NCBI GenBank assembly: GCA_038210375.1
Contig: JBBQWT010000010.1
Span: 40,797 to 104,796 of the forward strand
Source: JBBQWT01 sp038210375
Lineage (GTDB): Bacteria > Acidobacteriota > Terriglobia > Terriglobales > Acidobacteriaceae
Direction: 5' to 3'
Length of the DNA: 64,000 nt
Positions 34,810 to 44,127 of this stretch are shown here, one piece after another. A program made the position numbers and the translations under genes. Positions within the stretch are counted from its first letter, which is position 1, and each line of letters opens with the position of its first letter. The notes below the pieces were generated by a model that was given only the letters and a program-made list of their open reading frames with translations, was not told the DNA's origin and searched no databases.

Positions 34810-36273
34810 ATGAGCACCCTGGCCATCCCCGCTACCGGCAAGTACAAGGTCGTCATCGGCCTCGAAGTTCACGTCCAGTTGCTTACCGCCAGCAAGATTT
34901 TTTGTTCCTGCTCCACCCAATTCGGCGCGCCGCCTAACAGCAACGTGTGTCCGGTCTGCCTGGGCCTGCCGGGAGCGTTGCCCGTGCTCAACCAGCGGGC
35001 GGTTGAATTTGCGGTGCTGGCGGCGATGGCGTTGAATTGCGAGATCCACGAGACCTCGATCTTTGCGCGCAAGAATTATTTCTACCCCGACCTGCCCAAG
35101 GGATACCAGATCTCGCAGTTCGATAAACCTCTGGCTGAACACGGGTACGTGGACATCGTGGTCGACCAGCAGTCCAGGCGGATCGGCGTCACCCGGGTGC
35201 ATCTCGAGGAGGATGCGGGCAAGAGCGTGCACGAGGGGTTCGGCGACTCCGCCACCACCAGCTACATCGATCTGAACCGCAGCGGCGTGCCCCTGATTGA
35301 AATCGTCAGCGAGCCCGACATGCGGTCTCCCGCGGAAGCCTTTGAATATCTCACGCGGCTGAAGGAAACCATTTCCTACACTCGGGTCAGCGACTGCAAT
35401 ATGGATGAGGGCTCGCTGCGCTGCGACGCCAACATCAGCCTGCGCCCCCGCGGGCAGAAAGAATTTGGCGCCAAGGCCGAGGTAAAAAACGTCAACTCAT
35501 TTCGCTTCATCCGGCAGGCGCTGGAATATGAGATCGAGCGCCAGACCGCGATGCTGGATGCGGGCGTCCGCATTCCCCAGGAGACGCGCCTCTATAACCC
35601 CGCCGAGGGCAAGACTTATGCCATGCGCAGTAAGGAGCAGGCGCACGATTACCGCTATTTTCCCGAGCCCGACCTGCTGCCGTTGCGGGTGAGCGAAAAG
35701 TGGAAGGCGGAAATCAACTCAGCCATGCCGGAGCTGCCAGAGACGCGGCGCACGCGGATGGTCAGCGAATACGGAATCACTGAGTACGACGCCCAGGTGC
35801 TGACCATGACGCGGGAGCTAGCCGACCAGTTTGAATCCGCGGCCCGCGCGGCCAGCAATCCCAAGCGCGTATCCAACCTGGTGCAGAGCGAGCTGCTTGG
35901 CAGGCTCAACGCCCGATCGCTCAGTCTCAGCCAGTCTCCCATCACCATGCAGGGAGTGGCCATGTCCGCCGACCTGGTCGAATCCGGCGCCATCTCCGGC
36001 AAGATGCTCAAGGATTTATATGACAAGGCGTTCGAGCGTGGCCAGGATTTTGCGGCAGTGTATGAAAGCGAAAAGCCCAGCCAGAACAACGACACCGCCG
36101 ACCTCGAGCGCATCATCGACGAAGTGATGGCGGCCAACCCTAAACAGTTGGAACAATACCGCGGCGGCAAGAAGACGGTGGCGGCCTTCTTCGTGGGTCA
36201 GGTGATGAAGGCGTCCAAGGGCCAAGCCAACCCGGCACTGGTGAACGAACTGCTTGCCACGAAATTGGGCTGA
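34810..36273 (+). CDS. gatB: Aspartyl/glutamyl-tRNA amidotransferase subunit B
   Basis: GatB, with GatA and GatC, amidates misacylated Glu-tRNA(Gln) and Asp-tRNA(Asn). The 487-residue protein has the kinase-like domain (VVIGLEVHVQLLTASKIF, CPVCLGLPGALPVLN with CxC and CPxC zinc ligands), the KNYFYPDLPKGYQISQFD and HLEEDAGKSVHE segments, and the C-terminal YqeY-type tail domain (ANPKQLEQYRGGKKTVAAFF, GQVMKASKGQANP). gatA and gatC are not in the window. Confidence 0.96.
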   Translation: MSTLAIPATGKYKVVIGLEVHVQLLTASKIFCSCSTQFGAPPNSNVCPVCLGLPGALPVLNQRAVEFAVLAAMALNCEIHETSIFARKNYFYPDLPKGYQISQFDKPLAEHGYVDIVVDQQSRRIGVTRVHLEEDAGKSVHEGFGDSATTSYIDLNRSGVPLIEIVSEPDMRSPAEAFEYLTRLKETISYTRVSDCNMDEGSLRCDANISLRPRGQKEFGAKAEVKNVNSFRFIRQALEYEIERQTAMLDAGVRIPQETRLYNPAEGKTYAMRSKEQAHDYRYFPEPDLLPLRVSEKWKAEINSAMPELPETRRTRMVSEYGITEYDAQVLTMTRELADQFESAARAASNPKRVSNLVQSELLGRLNARSLSLSQSPITMQGVAMSADLVESGAISGKMLKDLYDKAFERGQDFAAVYESEKPSQNNDTADLERIIDEVMAANPKQLEQYRGGKKTVAAFFVGQVMKASKGQANPALVNELLATKLG

Positions 36274-36474
36274 GCAGAAACAACATCCCCAAAGCAGAAT
36301 TTACCCTCGGTTCTCGCACCGGCGTTGTCAACCTGCATTTCCGCCAAGGCGCGTCCGCAAAGTCTCTGATTATTGCAAGAAACCGCCAGGCGCCTTGGGT
36401 TCGCCGGAGGTGACCGGGGGGCAACTCAGATTGAATAGGCGGCGCGATTAACTTTATGATATAAAGTACTTGGC

Positions 36475-37056
36475 ATGGGATTGTTTGACCTGCTTTTTAT
36501 TGTTCTGTTTCTGGCGGCTGCCTCGGCTCTATTGTCGGCGGCGTGGTTTGCGGCTCGCGGCGATTCCGCTCGCGCCCGCAGGATTTTTCTCAGGCTTCTG
36601 GCGGCAGCAGCGGCTTATATGGCGCTGGTCATTACGGCATCCGTCGTCTTACCCAAACGTTCTGTCAGCTTAGCTGAACCCCAGTGCTTCGATGATTGGT
36701 GCGTTGCGTTTGCCGGGATTGAACGATCGCCTAAACCTGATGGCGTTGCGTATGGCGTTAACCTGCGCTTGTTCAGCCGCGCCCGCCGCATCTCGCAGCG
36801 CGAGAAGCACCTTGTCGTGTATCTGCGAGATGATCGTGGGCGTCGCTACAATCCGCTCGGCGATCCATCGTCGATCCCATTCGATGTCCTCTTGAGACCC
36901 GAGGAGTCGGTCACGGTCAGCCGCTCCTTCCAGTTGCCGGCGGACGCCGCTGGAGTGGGCCTCGTTATCACCCATGAGGGCGGGTTTCCCATCGGCTGGT
37001 TCATAGTGGGTTATGACACTTGGTTTCGCAAACCCGCCATGGCGCCCCTTCAGTAA
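36475..37056 (+). CDS. Membrane-anchored protein of unknown function
   Basis: The protein has 193 residues. Two N-terminal hydrophobic helices (LLFIVLFLAAASALLSAAWF and AAAAYMALVITASVVLP) are followed by a soluble domain of about 125 residues. That domain contains a Cys pair (PQCFDDWCVAF) that could form a disulfide outside the membrane, and predicted beta strands. I recognise no family, though DUF4352-like extracellular beta-sandwiches have a similar layout. The start is ATG 36475 with only a weak ribosome binding site. Confidence 0.6.
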   Translation: MGLFDLLFIVLFLAAASALLSAAWFAARGDSARARRIFLRLLAAAAAYMALVITASVVLPKRSVSLAEPQCFDDWCVAFAGIERSPKPDGVAYGVNLRLFSRARRISQREKHLVVYLRDDRGRRYNPLGDPSSIPFDVLLRPEESVTVSRSFQLPADAAGVGLVITHEGGFPIGWFIVGYDTWFRKPAMAPLQ

Positions 37057-37077
37057 ACCTGGGGGAGATTAGACGAC

Positions 37078-38439
37078 CTACTTTCCGATACAAAAACTGC
37101 TGAAGATCAAATTCAGGATGTCGTCGGCGGTGGTGGCGCCGGTGATGGCATCGAGAGGCCGCAGGGCCCCATAGAGGTCGATCATGATCATCTCGTGGGG
37201 AATGTGGTTCTGCACAGCACTAGCGGCGGCATCGAGGCTGGCGACTGATTCCGCTACCAGCCGCTGGTGCCGCAGGTTGGTAAGAAAGCTGCCTTCGGGT
37301 TGCGCTCCCGCTGCGCCGCCGATCTGGCGAAGAATCTCGGCGCGCAGTTCGGCGATGCCCTTTCCTGTGATTGCCGAGGTTTCGATATGCGGCGTGGGCG
37401 CGCTGTGGGCGCGCGGGCTGCCCTCCGCCAGATCAATTTTGTTTTCCACGACCACTCGGCGCCGGTCGCGCAGGCGCGACAGGAGGTCCTGGTCGGTGAT
37501 GGAACTTTCTCTGCGGGTGGCGTCAAGCACCACCAGCACTACGTCGGCGTCGGCCAGCGCCTGGTAAGACTTCTGGATGCCGATCCTCTCGGCTTCATCG
37601 CTGGCGCTGCGCAAGCCCGCCGTATCCACGAGCTGCACCGGGATGCCGCCGATGTTTACAGTTTCACTCACCGCGTCGCGCGTGGTGCCGGGGGCGGCGG
37701 TGACGATGGCGCGGTCGCGCTCCACCAGGCAATTGAAGATGCTGGACTTGCCGGCGTTGGGAGCACCCACGATCGCAAGGCTAATGCCTTCGTGCACCGC
37801 CTTCCCGTAGGCGAAGGATTGCTGCAGCGCCGCCAGCGGCCGTGCCACCGCGGCAATGCGTTTGGCAATTTCTTCCCAGCCCAGCACCGAGACATCATCT
37901 TCGGCAAAATCGATGCCCGCCTCAAGCTCGGCGATCAGGGCGATGAGTTTCTGCTTGTGCGGCTGCAATTCGCGCGACAAGGCTCCGCCCAATTGCTGCG
38001 CCGCCACCTTGGCCTGGTAGAGCGTGCGCGCTTCAATCAGATCGCGCACCGCTTCGGCCTGGGCCAGATCGAGGCGGCCGTTGAGAAACGCGCGCATGGT
38101 GAATTCGCCGGGCTCGGCCACGCGCGCGCCAGCGGCCACTGCCAGCGCCACCATGTGGGACAAGACCACCGGCGAGCCATGCGCCGAAATCTCCACCACA
38201 TCTTCGGTGGTGTAAGAATGAGGAGCGGCGAAAAATGACACCACCACCTCGTCGATGCGCTCGCCCGATGCCGGGTCGACAAGCTCGGCGAACACGGCGT
38301 GGCCCGCCTGCAAGTCCCGCGTCATGCGTAGCATGGGAGCGGCAATCGCCTGCGCCCGCCTGCCCGAAAGGCGAACCACTCCCAGACCTCCGCGTCCCGG
38401 CGCGGTGGAAATGGCGACAATTGTGTCTTCTTCATGCAT
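37078..38439 (-). CDS. mnmE: tRNA modification GTPase MnmE
   Basis: With MnmG, MnmE installs the carboxymethylaminomethyl group on U34 of certain tRNAs. The 453-residue protein has the folate-binding N-domain (TIVAISTAPGRGGLGVVRLS, GEFTMRAFLNGRLDLAQAEA). The G domain follows, with GAPNAGKSS, GTTRD, VDTAGLR and ENKIDL. The C-terminus FCIGK carries the conserved catalytic cysteine. It belongs to the minus-strand block near the origin, where mnmE is commonly found, although an M13 peptidase gene now separates it from gyrB. Confidence 0.96.
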   Translation of the reverse strand: MHEEDTIVAISTAPGRGGLGVVRLSGRRAQAIAAPMLRMTRDLQAGHAVFAELVDPASGERIDEVVVSFFAAPHSYTTEDVVEISAHGSPVVLSHMVALAVAAGARVAEPGEFTMRAFLNGRLDLAQAEAVRDLIEARTLYQAKVAAQQLGGALSRELQPHKQKLIALIAELEAGIDFAEDDVSVLGWEEIAKRIAAVARPLAALQQSFAYGKAVHEGISLAIVGAPNAGKSSIFNCLVERDRAIVTAAPGTTRDAVSETVNIGGIPVQLVDTAGLRSASDEAERIGIQKSYQALADADVVLVVLDATRRESSITDQDLLSRLRDRRRVVVENKIDLAEGSPRAHSAPTPHIETSAITGKGIAELRAEILRQIGGAAGAQPEGSFLTNLRHQRLVAESVASLDAAASAVQNHIPHEMIMIDLYGALRPLDAITGATTADDILNLIFSSFCIGK

Positions 38440-38556
38440 CGCTGCCTTTGATTCTATAAGCCTTGCTACGCGCGCCGCGTCAGCCGCGGCTCAGCTCGCC
38501 GACCGCGGCATCGTGCTACCATTTTCGCAGTACGCTCCATTCAAGGAGGCACCCCT

Positions 38557-40653
38557 GTGCCGCAGATAAACAGCTCGTTGCCCTGTTCCGCTCGCCGAAA
38601 ACTCGTCCACGTTGTTCTGGCCGCCGTGGCCCTGGTACCGGCGATTTCCCGGGCGCAGATTTCCCCGACCGCTCCCGTGACCCACGGAATTGTTGTCACA
38701 GACATGGATCGCTCGGTCAAGCCGGGCGACGATTTCTTTACATACGCGAACGGCGCATGGCTGCAGCGCACCGAGCTTCCGCCGGACCGCGCCTCGGTTG
38801 GCATTTTCAGCATCCTGGCTGACCAGAGCAATAAAAATACCGCGGCGCTCATCGCCGAAGCGGCGTCGGCCAAGGCCCCCGCCGGGTCCAATGCCCGAAA
38901 AATTGCCGACGTCTATAACTCCTACATGGATGAGGCCGGCATCGAGGCCAAAGGCCTGGGGCCGCTGCGTCCGCATCTCGACAAGATCGAAGACATCCAC
39001 GACAAGCACCAGCTGGCCGTGGCCCTGGGCGAATCGCTTCGCGCCGACGTCGATGCGCTCAACAATACCAACTTCCACACCGCCAATATTTTCGGCTTGT
39101 GGGTCGCTCCCGGCTTTGAGGATTCCGATCACTACGCCGCTTATCTTCTGCAGGGAGGCCTGCAGCTTCCCAACCGCGACTATTACCTTTCGAGCAGCGA
39201 CCGGATGCAATCCATCCGCGCCAAGTACCAGTCCCATGTCGCCGCCATGCTGAAGCTGGCGGGAATGAGCGGCGCTGATGCGCGCGCGGAGCGCATCCTG
39301 GCACTGGAAAAGGCCATCGCGGAAAAACATATCAGCCTGGCGGATTCAGAAGACATCGCCAAGGCCAACAACACGTGGACGCAGCCCGATTTCATCACCA
39401 AGGCCCCGGGGCTCGATTGGCCGGCATTTTTTAAGGGCGCGGGACTTGGCCGCCAGGCCAAATTTACCGTCTGGCAACCCACCGCATTCACCGGAGAGTC
39501 GGCGCTGGTGGCATCGTTCCCTTTGGAAGCCTGGAAAGACTTGCTCAGCTACCACCTGATCGAAGCCTATGGCGGCTTGCTGCCCAAGGCACTGGCCGAA
39601 GAACGCTTTGCATTCTTTGGCACAACTCTTTCCGGGGTGTCGCAACAGAGGCCGCGCTGGCAGCGCGGCGTGGCCGTGGTCAACGGTTCGCTGGGAGACG
39701 CGGTCGGTCAGCTTTATGCCCAGCGGTATTTCTCCCCCCAGGCGAAGGCGCAGGTTGAAGACCTGGTCGCCAACCTGATCAAAGCTTTCCGCGTCCGCAT
39801 TGACGCGCTGCCGTGGATGGCTCCCGCCACCAAGGCCGAAGCCAAAGCCAAGCTGGCAACACTCTATGTCGGCGTCGGCTATCCTGAAACGTGGCGGGAT
39901 TACTCGGGATACGAAGCCCGCGCCAGCGACGCTTTCGGCAACGCCTGGCGCGCGGGATTGTTCGACTACCACCACTCCACCAGCCGGCTGGGCGGCCCGG
40001 TGGACCGCAAGGAGTGGTCGATGACGCCGCAAACCGTCAACGCGGTCAACCTGCCCTTGCAGAACGCGTTGAATTTTCCCGCGGCCATTCTGCAGCCTCC
40101 GTTTTTTGATCCGCAGGCGCCCGCGGCGGTCAACTACGGCGCCATCGGCTCCATCATCGGACACGAAATCAGCCATACTTTTGACTCCGAAGGCGCCGCC
40201 TTCGATTCCAAGGGCCGCGTGCGCGACTGGTGGACTCCGTCTGACCTGAAACACTTTGAGGCAGCCACCGCCCAGCTGGCGACGCAATACGATTCCTACA
40301 AACCTTTTCCCGATATCGCTTTGAATGGGAAACAGACGCTGGGAGAAAATATCGCCGATGTTGCGGGAGTCACCGTAGCCTACGACGGCTATCGTGCCTC
40401 GCTGGGGGGCAAGGAGTCGCCGGAAAAAGATGGCTTCACCGGCGACCAGCAGTTCTTCATCGCATTTGGACAGAACTGGCACAGCAAGGCCCGCGAAGCC
40501 GCGCTGCGCCAGCAGGTGTTGACCGACCCCCACTCGCCTTCGCGATTCCGCTCGGCCACAATTCGCAACCTCGATGCCTGGTACAAGACGTTCGACGTGC
40601 AGCCCGGGCAGGCGATGTATCTCGCGCCGGCGGACCGAGTGAGGATCTGGTAA
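38557..40653 (+). CDS. Secreted M13 (neprilysin-like) zinc metallopeptidase
   Basis: The protein has 698 residues. A signal peptide covers about 1-33 (LVHVVLAAVALVPAISRAQ), so it is exported to the periplasm or beyond. The zinc site is IIGHEISHTFDSEG (about residue 535). The second motif GENIADVAG supplies the third ligand near residue 595. N-terminal DRSVKPGDDFFTYANGAWL is a PepO/M13 hallmark. M13 enzymes cleave short peptides on the amino side of hydrophobic residues. The C-terminus QPGQAMYLAPADRVRIW is the family's usual PxxRVRIW ending. The start is GTG 38557. Confidence 0.95.
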   Translation: MPQINSSLPCSARRKLVHVVLAAVALVPAISRAQISPTAPVTHGIVVTDMDRSVKPGDDFFTYANGAWLQRTELPPDRASVGIFSILADQSNKNTAALIAEAASAKAPAGSNARKIADVYNSYMDEAGIEAKGLGPLRPHLDKIEDIHDKHQLAVALGESLRADVDALNNTNFHTANIFGLWVAPGFEDSDHYAAYLLQGGLQLPNRDYYLSSSDRMQSIRAKYQSHVAAMLKLAGMSGADARAERILALEKAIAEKHISLADSEDIAKANNTWTQPDFITKAPGLDWPAFFKGAGLGRQAKFTVWQPTAFTGESALVASFPLEAWKDLLSYHLIEAYGGLLPKALAEERFAFFGTTLSGVSQQRPRWQRGVAVVNGSLGDAVGQLYAQRYFSPQAKAQVEDLVANLIKAFRVRIDALPWMAPATKAEAKAKLATLYVGVGYPETWRDYSGYEARASDAFGNAWRAGLFDYHHSTSRLGGPVDRKEWSMTPQTVNAVNLPLQNALNFPAAILQPPFFDPQAPAAVNYGAIGSIIGHEISHTFDSEGAAFDSKGRVRDWWTPSDLKHFEAATAQLATQYDSYKPFPDIALNGKQTLGENIADVAGVTVAYDGYRASLGGKESPEKDGFTGDQQFFIAFGQNWHSKAREAALRQQVLTDPHSPSRFRSATIRNLDAWYKTFDVQPGQAMYLAPADRVRIW

Positions 40654-40684
40654 TAGAGCAGGTCTGCGGGCCGGGAGAATTTAC

Positions 40685-40868
40685 TGGTTTGGCAGGGAGA
40701 TCAAAGGCAGGCTGCGCATAAAACCAAATCGAAGGGTACAGTTGGGGTTCAGTGTCAGGCTGATACTCTTACCGCGTTACAGGGAACAAAGGGTTCCTCG
40801 GCTTGCGCTCGGAATGACAATTCATTTAGGGCGTGTATATCTGTCCCAAGGGACGTGTAAAACTTAGC
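40685..40868 (+). repeat. Dispersed repeat family B, long copy
   Basis: The copy runs from TGGTTTGGCAGGGAGATCAA through GGTTCCTCGGCTTGCGCTCG and GAATGACAATTC to CTGTCCCAAGGGACGTGTAA. The same succession of blocks recurs at 57059-57222, and the last third recurs at 20213-20278. It fills most of the 244-bp gap between the M13 peptidase and gyrB stops. Confidence 0.75.
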
Positions 40869-40897
40869 CTTCTGTCTCCCGGAAATGATTAGTCACC

Positions 40898-43531
40898 CTA
40901 GATATCGAGGTTCTTTACATCCAGGGCGTTTTCTTCTATGAAGCGGCGGCGGCTTTCAACGTCTTCGCCCATCAGGGTGGTGAAGATGGTTTCGCATTCC
41001 GCGATGTCTTCCATTCTCACTTCCATCAGGGTACGGCGCTCGGGGTTCATGGTGGTCTCCCAGAGTTGCACCGATGACATTTCGCCCAACCCCTTGTAGC
41101 GCTGCACCATGTAATCCTTGCGGCCTTCGTTGAGGATGTATTCGAACAGCTCGCGCGGGGAATTCTTCTCCACCACTTCTTCGGGGGCTTTTTTGCGGGC
41201 GACCTTGGGGGCCTTCTTCGCGCTCTTTTCCACGTCTTCCCGCTCCGCGTCGCTGAGCTCTTCGGCGTCAGCAATGGCGGGCTGCGGAGTCGCGCTGGCC
41301 TCGTGCTGGATGATGAAGGGCGGCTCCATGTAGGTTTCGATCTGCTTATATTTCGACATCATCTGGCGATATTGCGGGGTAGAGGCGAGCTCCCAGTTGA
41401 TGCTGCGCTCGGCGCTCTGCGCGTCGGTAAAGCGGACGCCCCACAGGTTGTGCTCTTCGTCGAAGTAGCGCTCCGGGCCTTTCTTGAAGGCCGTGGTCTT
41501 GCCCAGCTTGGCCAGCTCTTTTTCGAGTTGGGTGATTTTTTTGGAGGGCGTCTTCTGGTCGCCTTCGAAATCAGTTCGCGCCGATAAACCCACCCGGGGC
41601 AGAAGCGAGGTCACACGCTCGTCGCGAATGCGCTTGTCCACCTTCTCGAAGAAGCCGAGAAACTCGTTGAGCGTGGTCATGAATTTGGTCAGCGCCGGGC
41701 CTTCCACGGTGGCGGCGCCGTCACCGTAGCGCACGATCAGGCCTTCGGCGGCGCGCTTGATCATCACTTTCACGAACTCGCGATCGTCCTTGATGTATTG
41801 CTGCGACTTGCCTTTCTTGATCGAGTACAGCGGCGGCTGCGCGATGAACACGTGGCCGCGCTTGATGAGCTCGGTCATGTGGCGGAAGAAGAACGTCAGC
41901 AGCAGGGTACGGATGTGCGAGCCGTCGACGTCGGCGTCGGTCATCAGAATGATCTTGCCGTAGCGCACCTTGGCGGAATCGAAATCTTCCTTGCCGATGC
42001 CGCAGCCCAGTGCGGTGATCATGGCGCGGATTTCTTCGTGGCCCAGCATTTTGTCGTAGCGGGCCTTTTCCACGTTGAGGATCTTGCCCTTTAGCGGGAG
42101 GATGGCCTGGTAGCGGCGGTCGCGGCCCTGCTTCGCCGTGCCTCCCGCCGACTCTCCTTCGACCAGGAACAGCTCGCAACGCTCGGGTTCGCGCTCTGAG
42201 CAATCCGCCAGCTTACCGGGAAGGCCGCCGCCATCCAGCGCGCCCTTGCGGCGAGTGAGATCGCGGGCCTTGCGCGCGGCTTCGCGAGCGCGCGCCGCTT
42301 CGATGGCCTTGTTGATGATTTTGCGCGCCACCGGAGGGTTTTGATCGAAGAACGCTCCCAGGCGCTCGTTGACAAACGCCTGCACCGCGCCGGCGATGTC
42401 GGAATTCAGTTTGCCCTTGGTCTGGCCTTCGAACTGGGGCTGGGGCAGCTTCACGCTGATCACCGCCACCAGGCCCTCGCGCACGTCGTCTCCGGTCAGG
42501 TTTTCCTTAACGTCTTTGAACAGGCCCAGTTGCTGTCCCGCGGAATTGATGGTGCGGGTCAGCGCGGTGCGGAAGCCGGAAAGATGCGAGCCGCCGTCCA
42601 CGGTATTGATGTTATTGGCGAAACTGAAAACGCTTTCCGAATAACCGTCGTTGTATTGCAGCGCGACTTCCATGGCCAGCTGGTCTCGTTCCACCTCCAT
42701 GTAAATGGGCTTGTCGTGCAATACGGATTTGCCGCGGTTGAGGTGCTTGATGAATTCCGCGATGCCGCCGCTGTATTTGAACTCGGCCTGCTTGGCTTCG
42801 CCGGTCTTGGGATCGGTGGCGCGCTCGTCGGTGAGCACGATGATCAGTCCCTTATTGAGAAAGGCGAGCTCGCGCAGCCGCTGCGCCAGGGTGTCGAAGT
42901 TGTATTCGGTGACGGTGAAGATCTCCGTGTCGGGAAGAAAATGGATTTTGGTGCCGCGCTTTTTCGTGCTGCCGGTTTTCTTCAGTTTGTTCTGCGGGAT
43001 TCCTTTGGAATAACTCTGCTCCCACACGTTGCCGTCGCGCCAGATCTCAAGATCGAGCTGGTGGCTGAGCGCGTTGACGCAGGAAACTCCGACGCCGTGC
43101 AGGCCGCCGGAAACTTTGTAGCTGGAAGTATCGAATTTTCCACCGGCATGCAGGGTGGTCATCACCACCTGGGCGGCGGAAATTTTTTCGCCATCGATAT
43201 CCATGTTATCCACGGGAATGCCGCGCCCGTTATCCACCACCGTGATCGAGTTATCGATGTGAATGGTGACGTCCACACGATCGGCGTGCCCACCCAATGC
43301 TTCGTCCACGGAATTGTCCACGACCTCGTAAACCAAGTGATGCAATCCCAGTTCTCCGGTGGAGCCGATGTACATGGCGGGACGCAGGCGCACCGCTTCC
43401 ATGCCGCCCAAGACTTTGATGGAGTCCGCGGTATAAGACCCGTTTCCAGCCGCGCCGTTGCCATTCTTGGGCTTGGCTTCGGGTGTTGCTTTTACCTCGG
43501 CATTTGCGATTAGATCTTTGGTCGAAGCCAT
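40898..43531 (-). CDS. gyrB: DNA gyrase subunit B
   Basis: GyrB is the ATPase subunit of gyrase, which introduces negative supercoils. The 877-residue protein has the GHKL ATPase domain (EVVDNSVDEALGGHADRVDV, DNGRGIPVD, GGLHGVGVSCVNALS). Next come the transducer and the TOPRIM motifs EGESAGGTAKQGRDRR and MTDADVDGSHIRTLLLTFFF, then the tail QRYKGLGEMSSVQLWETTM. A C-terminal insert of about 170 residues, including a Lys/Ala/Glu-rich linker (KKAPKVARKKAPEEVVEK), lies between TOPRIM and tail, as in many Gram-negative GyrB. It sits near the origin. Confidence 0.96.
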   Translation of the reverse strand: MASTKDLIANAEVKATPEAKPKNGNGAAGNGSYTADSIKVLGGMEAVRLRPAMYIGSTGELGLHHLVYEVVDNSVDEALGGHADRVDVTIHIDNSITVVDNGRGIPVDNMDIDGEKISAAQVVMTTLHAGGKFDTSSYKVSGGLHGVGVSCVNALSHQLDLEIWRDGNVWEQSYSKGIPQNKLKKTGSTKKRGTKIHFLPDTEIFTVTEYNFDTLAQRLRELAFLNKGLIIVLTDERATDPKTGEAKQAEFKYSGGIAEFIKHLNRGKSVLHDKPIYMEVERDQLAMEVALQYNDGYSESVFSFANNINTVDGGSHLSGFRTALTRTINSAGQQLGLFKDVKENLTGDDVREGLVAVISVKLPQPQFEGQTKGKLNSDIAGAVQAFVNERLGAFFDQNPPVARKIINKAIEAARAREAARKARDLTRRKGALDGGGLPGKLADCSEREPERCELFLVEGESAGGTAKQGRDRRYQAILPLKGKILNVEKARYDKMLGHEEIRAMITALGCGIGKEDFDSAKVRYGKIILMTDADVDGSHIRTLLLTFFFRHMTELIKRGHVFIAQPPLYSIKKGKSQQYIKDDREFVKVMIKRAAEGLIVRYGDGAATVEGPALTKFMTTLNEFLGFFEKVDKRIRDERVTSLLPRVGLSARTDFEGDQKTPSKKITQLEKELAKLGKTTAFKKGPERYFDEEHNLWGVRFTDAQSAERSINWELASTPQYRQMMSKYKQIETYMEPPFIIQHEASATPQPAIADAEELSDAEREDVEKSAKKAPKVARKKAPEEVVEKNSPRELFEYILNEGRKDYMVQRYKGLGEMSSVQLWETTMNPERRTLMEVRMEDIAECETIFTTLMGEDVESRRRFIEENALDVKNLDI

Positions 43532-43753
43532 TGAACTCCAGTGTCAGGGCGGCCCCTTGGATGGGGCGCGGGTGAATGAGGCAAACAGTTGATTTTAATA
43601 CCGGTTAGTACGGGATTTCAGTCTCTATTTTAACACATCGGCGGGCGCCTTTAATGATAGGAATCCGGCGATGTAAAGATCGAAAAATCACACTTTCACT
43701 GCCTGCGAAACTGCAGCGGGACCCAAGTCAGCGGAAGGGTGGAACTGGACCCG

Positions 43754-43774
43754 TTTCATAAGCGTTTTATGAAA
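43754..43774. promoter_or_regulatory. Palindrome in the AT-rich region upstream of the short peptide gene
   Basis: TTTCATAA-GCGTT-TTATGAAA is a perfect 8-bp inverted repeat 47 bases before the -35 box of the peptide promoter. Just downstream is TTAGTAACTAGTTAATAA, also partly symmetric. The unusually AT-rich stretch 43754-43850 contrasts with its surroundings. It may be an operator. The rest of the 373-bp gap (43532-43904) holds no other recognised feature. Confidence 0.4.
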
Positions 43775-43821
43775 TTTATTTAGTAACTAGTTAATAATAT
43801 TAGAATTAGTCTATTAAAAGC

Positions 43822-43849
43822 TTGCTATTTACTTGTACAGCTGTAGAAT
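43822..43849 (+). promoter_or_regulatory. Sigma70-like promoter of the short peptide gene
   Basis: TTGCTA (43822-43827), a 16-nt spacer and TAGAAT (43844-43849) are followed by ATG at 43905, giving a leader of about 50 nt. Confidence 0.55.
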
Positions 43850-43904
43850 GGCTCTCAAGAACCAAACATCCTGACAATCCGAACGTTACTGGAGAATCCC
43901 CCCG

Positions 43905-44060
43905 ATGAACCGTGTAACCCGTTTTCTTGCCATCGCTCTTTTCTTTGTCGCAGCCATTGCCACCTTTTCCGGTTCCTTCAGCGAGACCAAAGTCATCGCC
44001 GGCGGAGCCCCGATTCCGTGGTGCATTCCTGACGGCGGTAAATGCACTATGCCTGACTAA
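43905..44060 (+). CDS. 51-residue secreted peptide precursor
   Basis: This is a short gene with its own promoter. GGAG lies 10 bases before ATG 43905. The product begins MNRVTRFLAIALFFVAAIAT, a clear Sec signal sequence (basic n-region, hydrophobic core). A mature stretch of about 22-25 residues follows, containing AGGAPIPWCIPDGGKC with two cysteines six residues apart, and the end is acidic. The cysteines could form a small disulfide loop. I know no family for it. It is 67 bases upstream of a 7-TM protein gene on the same strand, separated only by a hairpin. An export or signalling role is inference. Confidence 0.6.
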   Translation: MNRVTRFLAIALFFVAAIATFSGSFSETKVIAGGAPIPWCIPDGGKCTMPD

Positions 44061-44085
44061 ACCAAGGTTACTAACGTAACTGGCG

Positions 44086-44127
44086 ACCCTCGGAGGGTGA
44101 GCGTAATCTCATTCCCGAGGGTTTTTT
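44086..44127 (+). terminator. Hairpin with T-run that also holds the next gene's ribosome binding site
   Basis: ACCCTCGG (44086-44093) pairs with CCGAGGGT (44115-44122), followed by six T. ATG of the 7-TM gene is the very next base. The 3' arm contains GAGGG, which is at the right distance to be that gene's ribosome binding site. The structure can therefore act as a terminator for the peptide transcript, as a block to translation of the 7-TM gene, or both. Confidence 0.6.
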
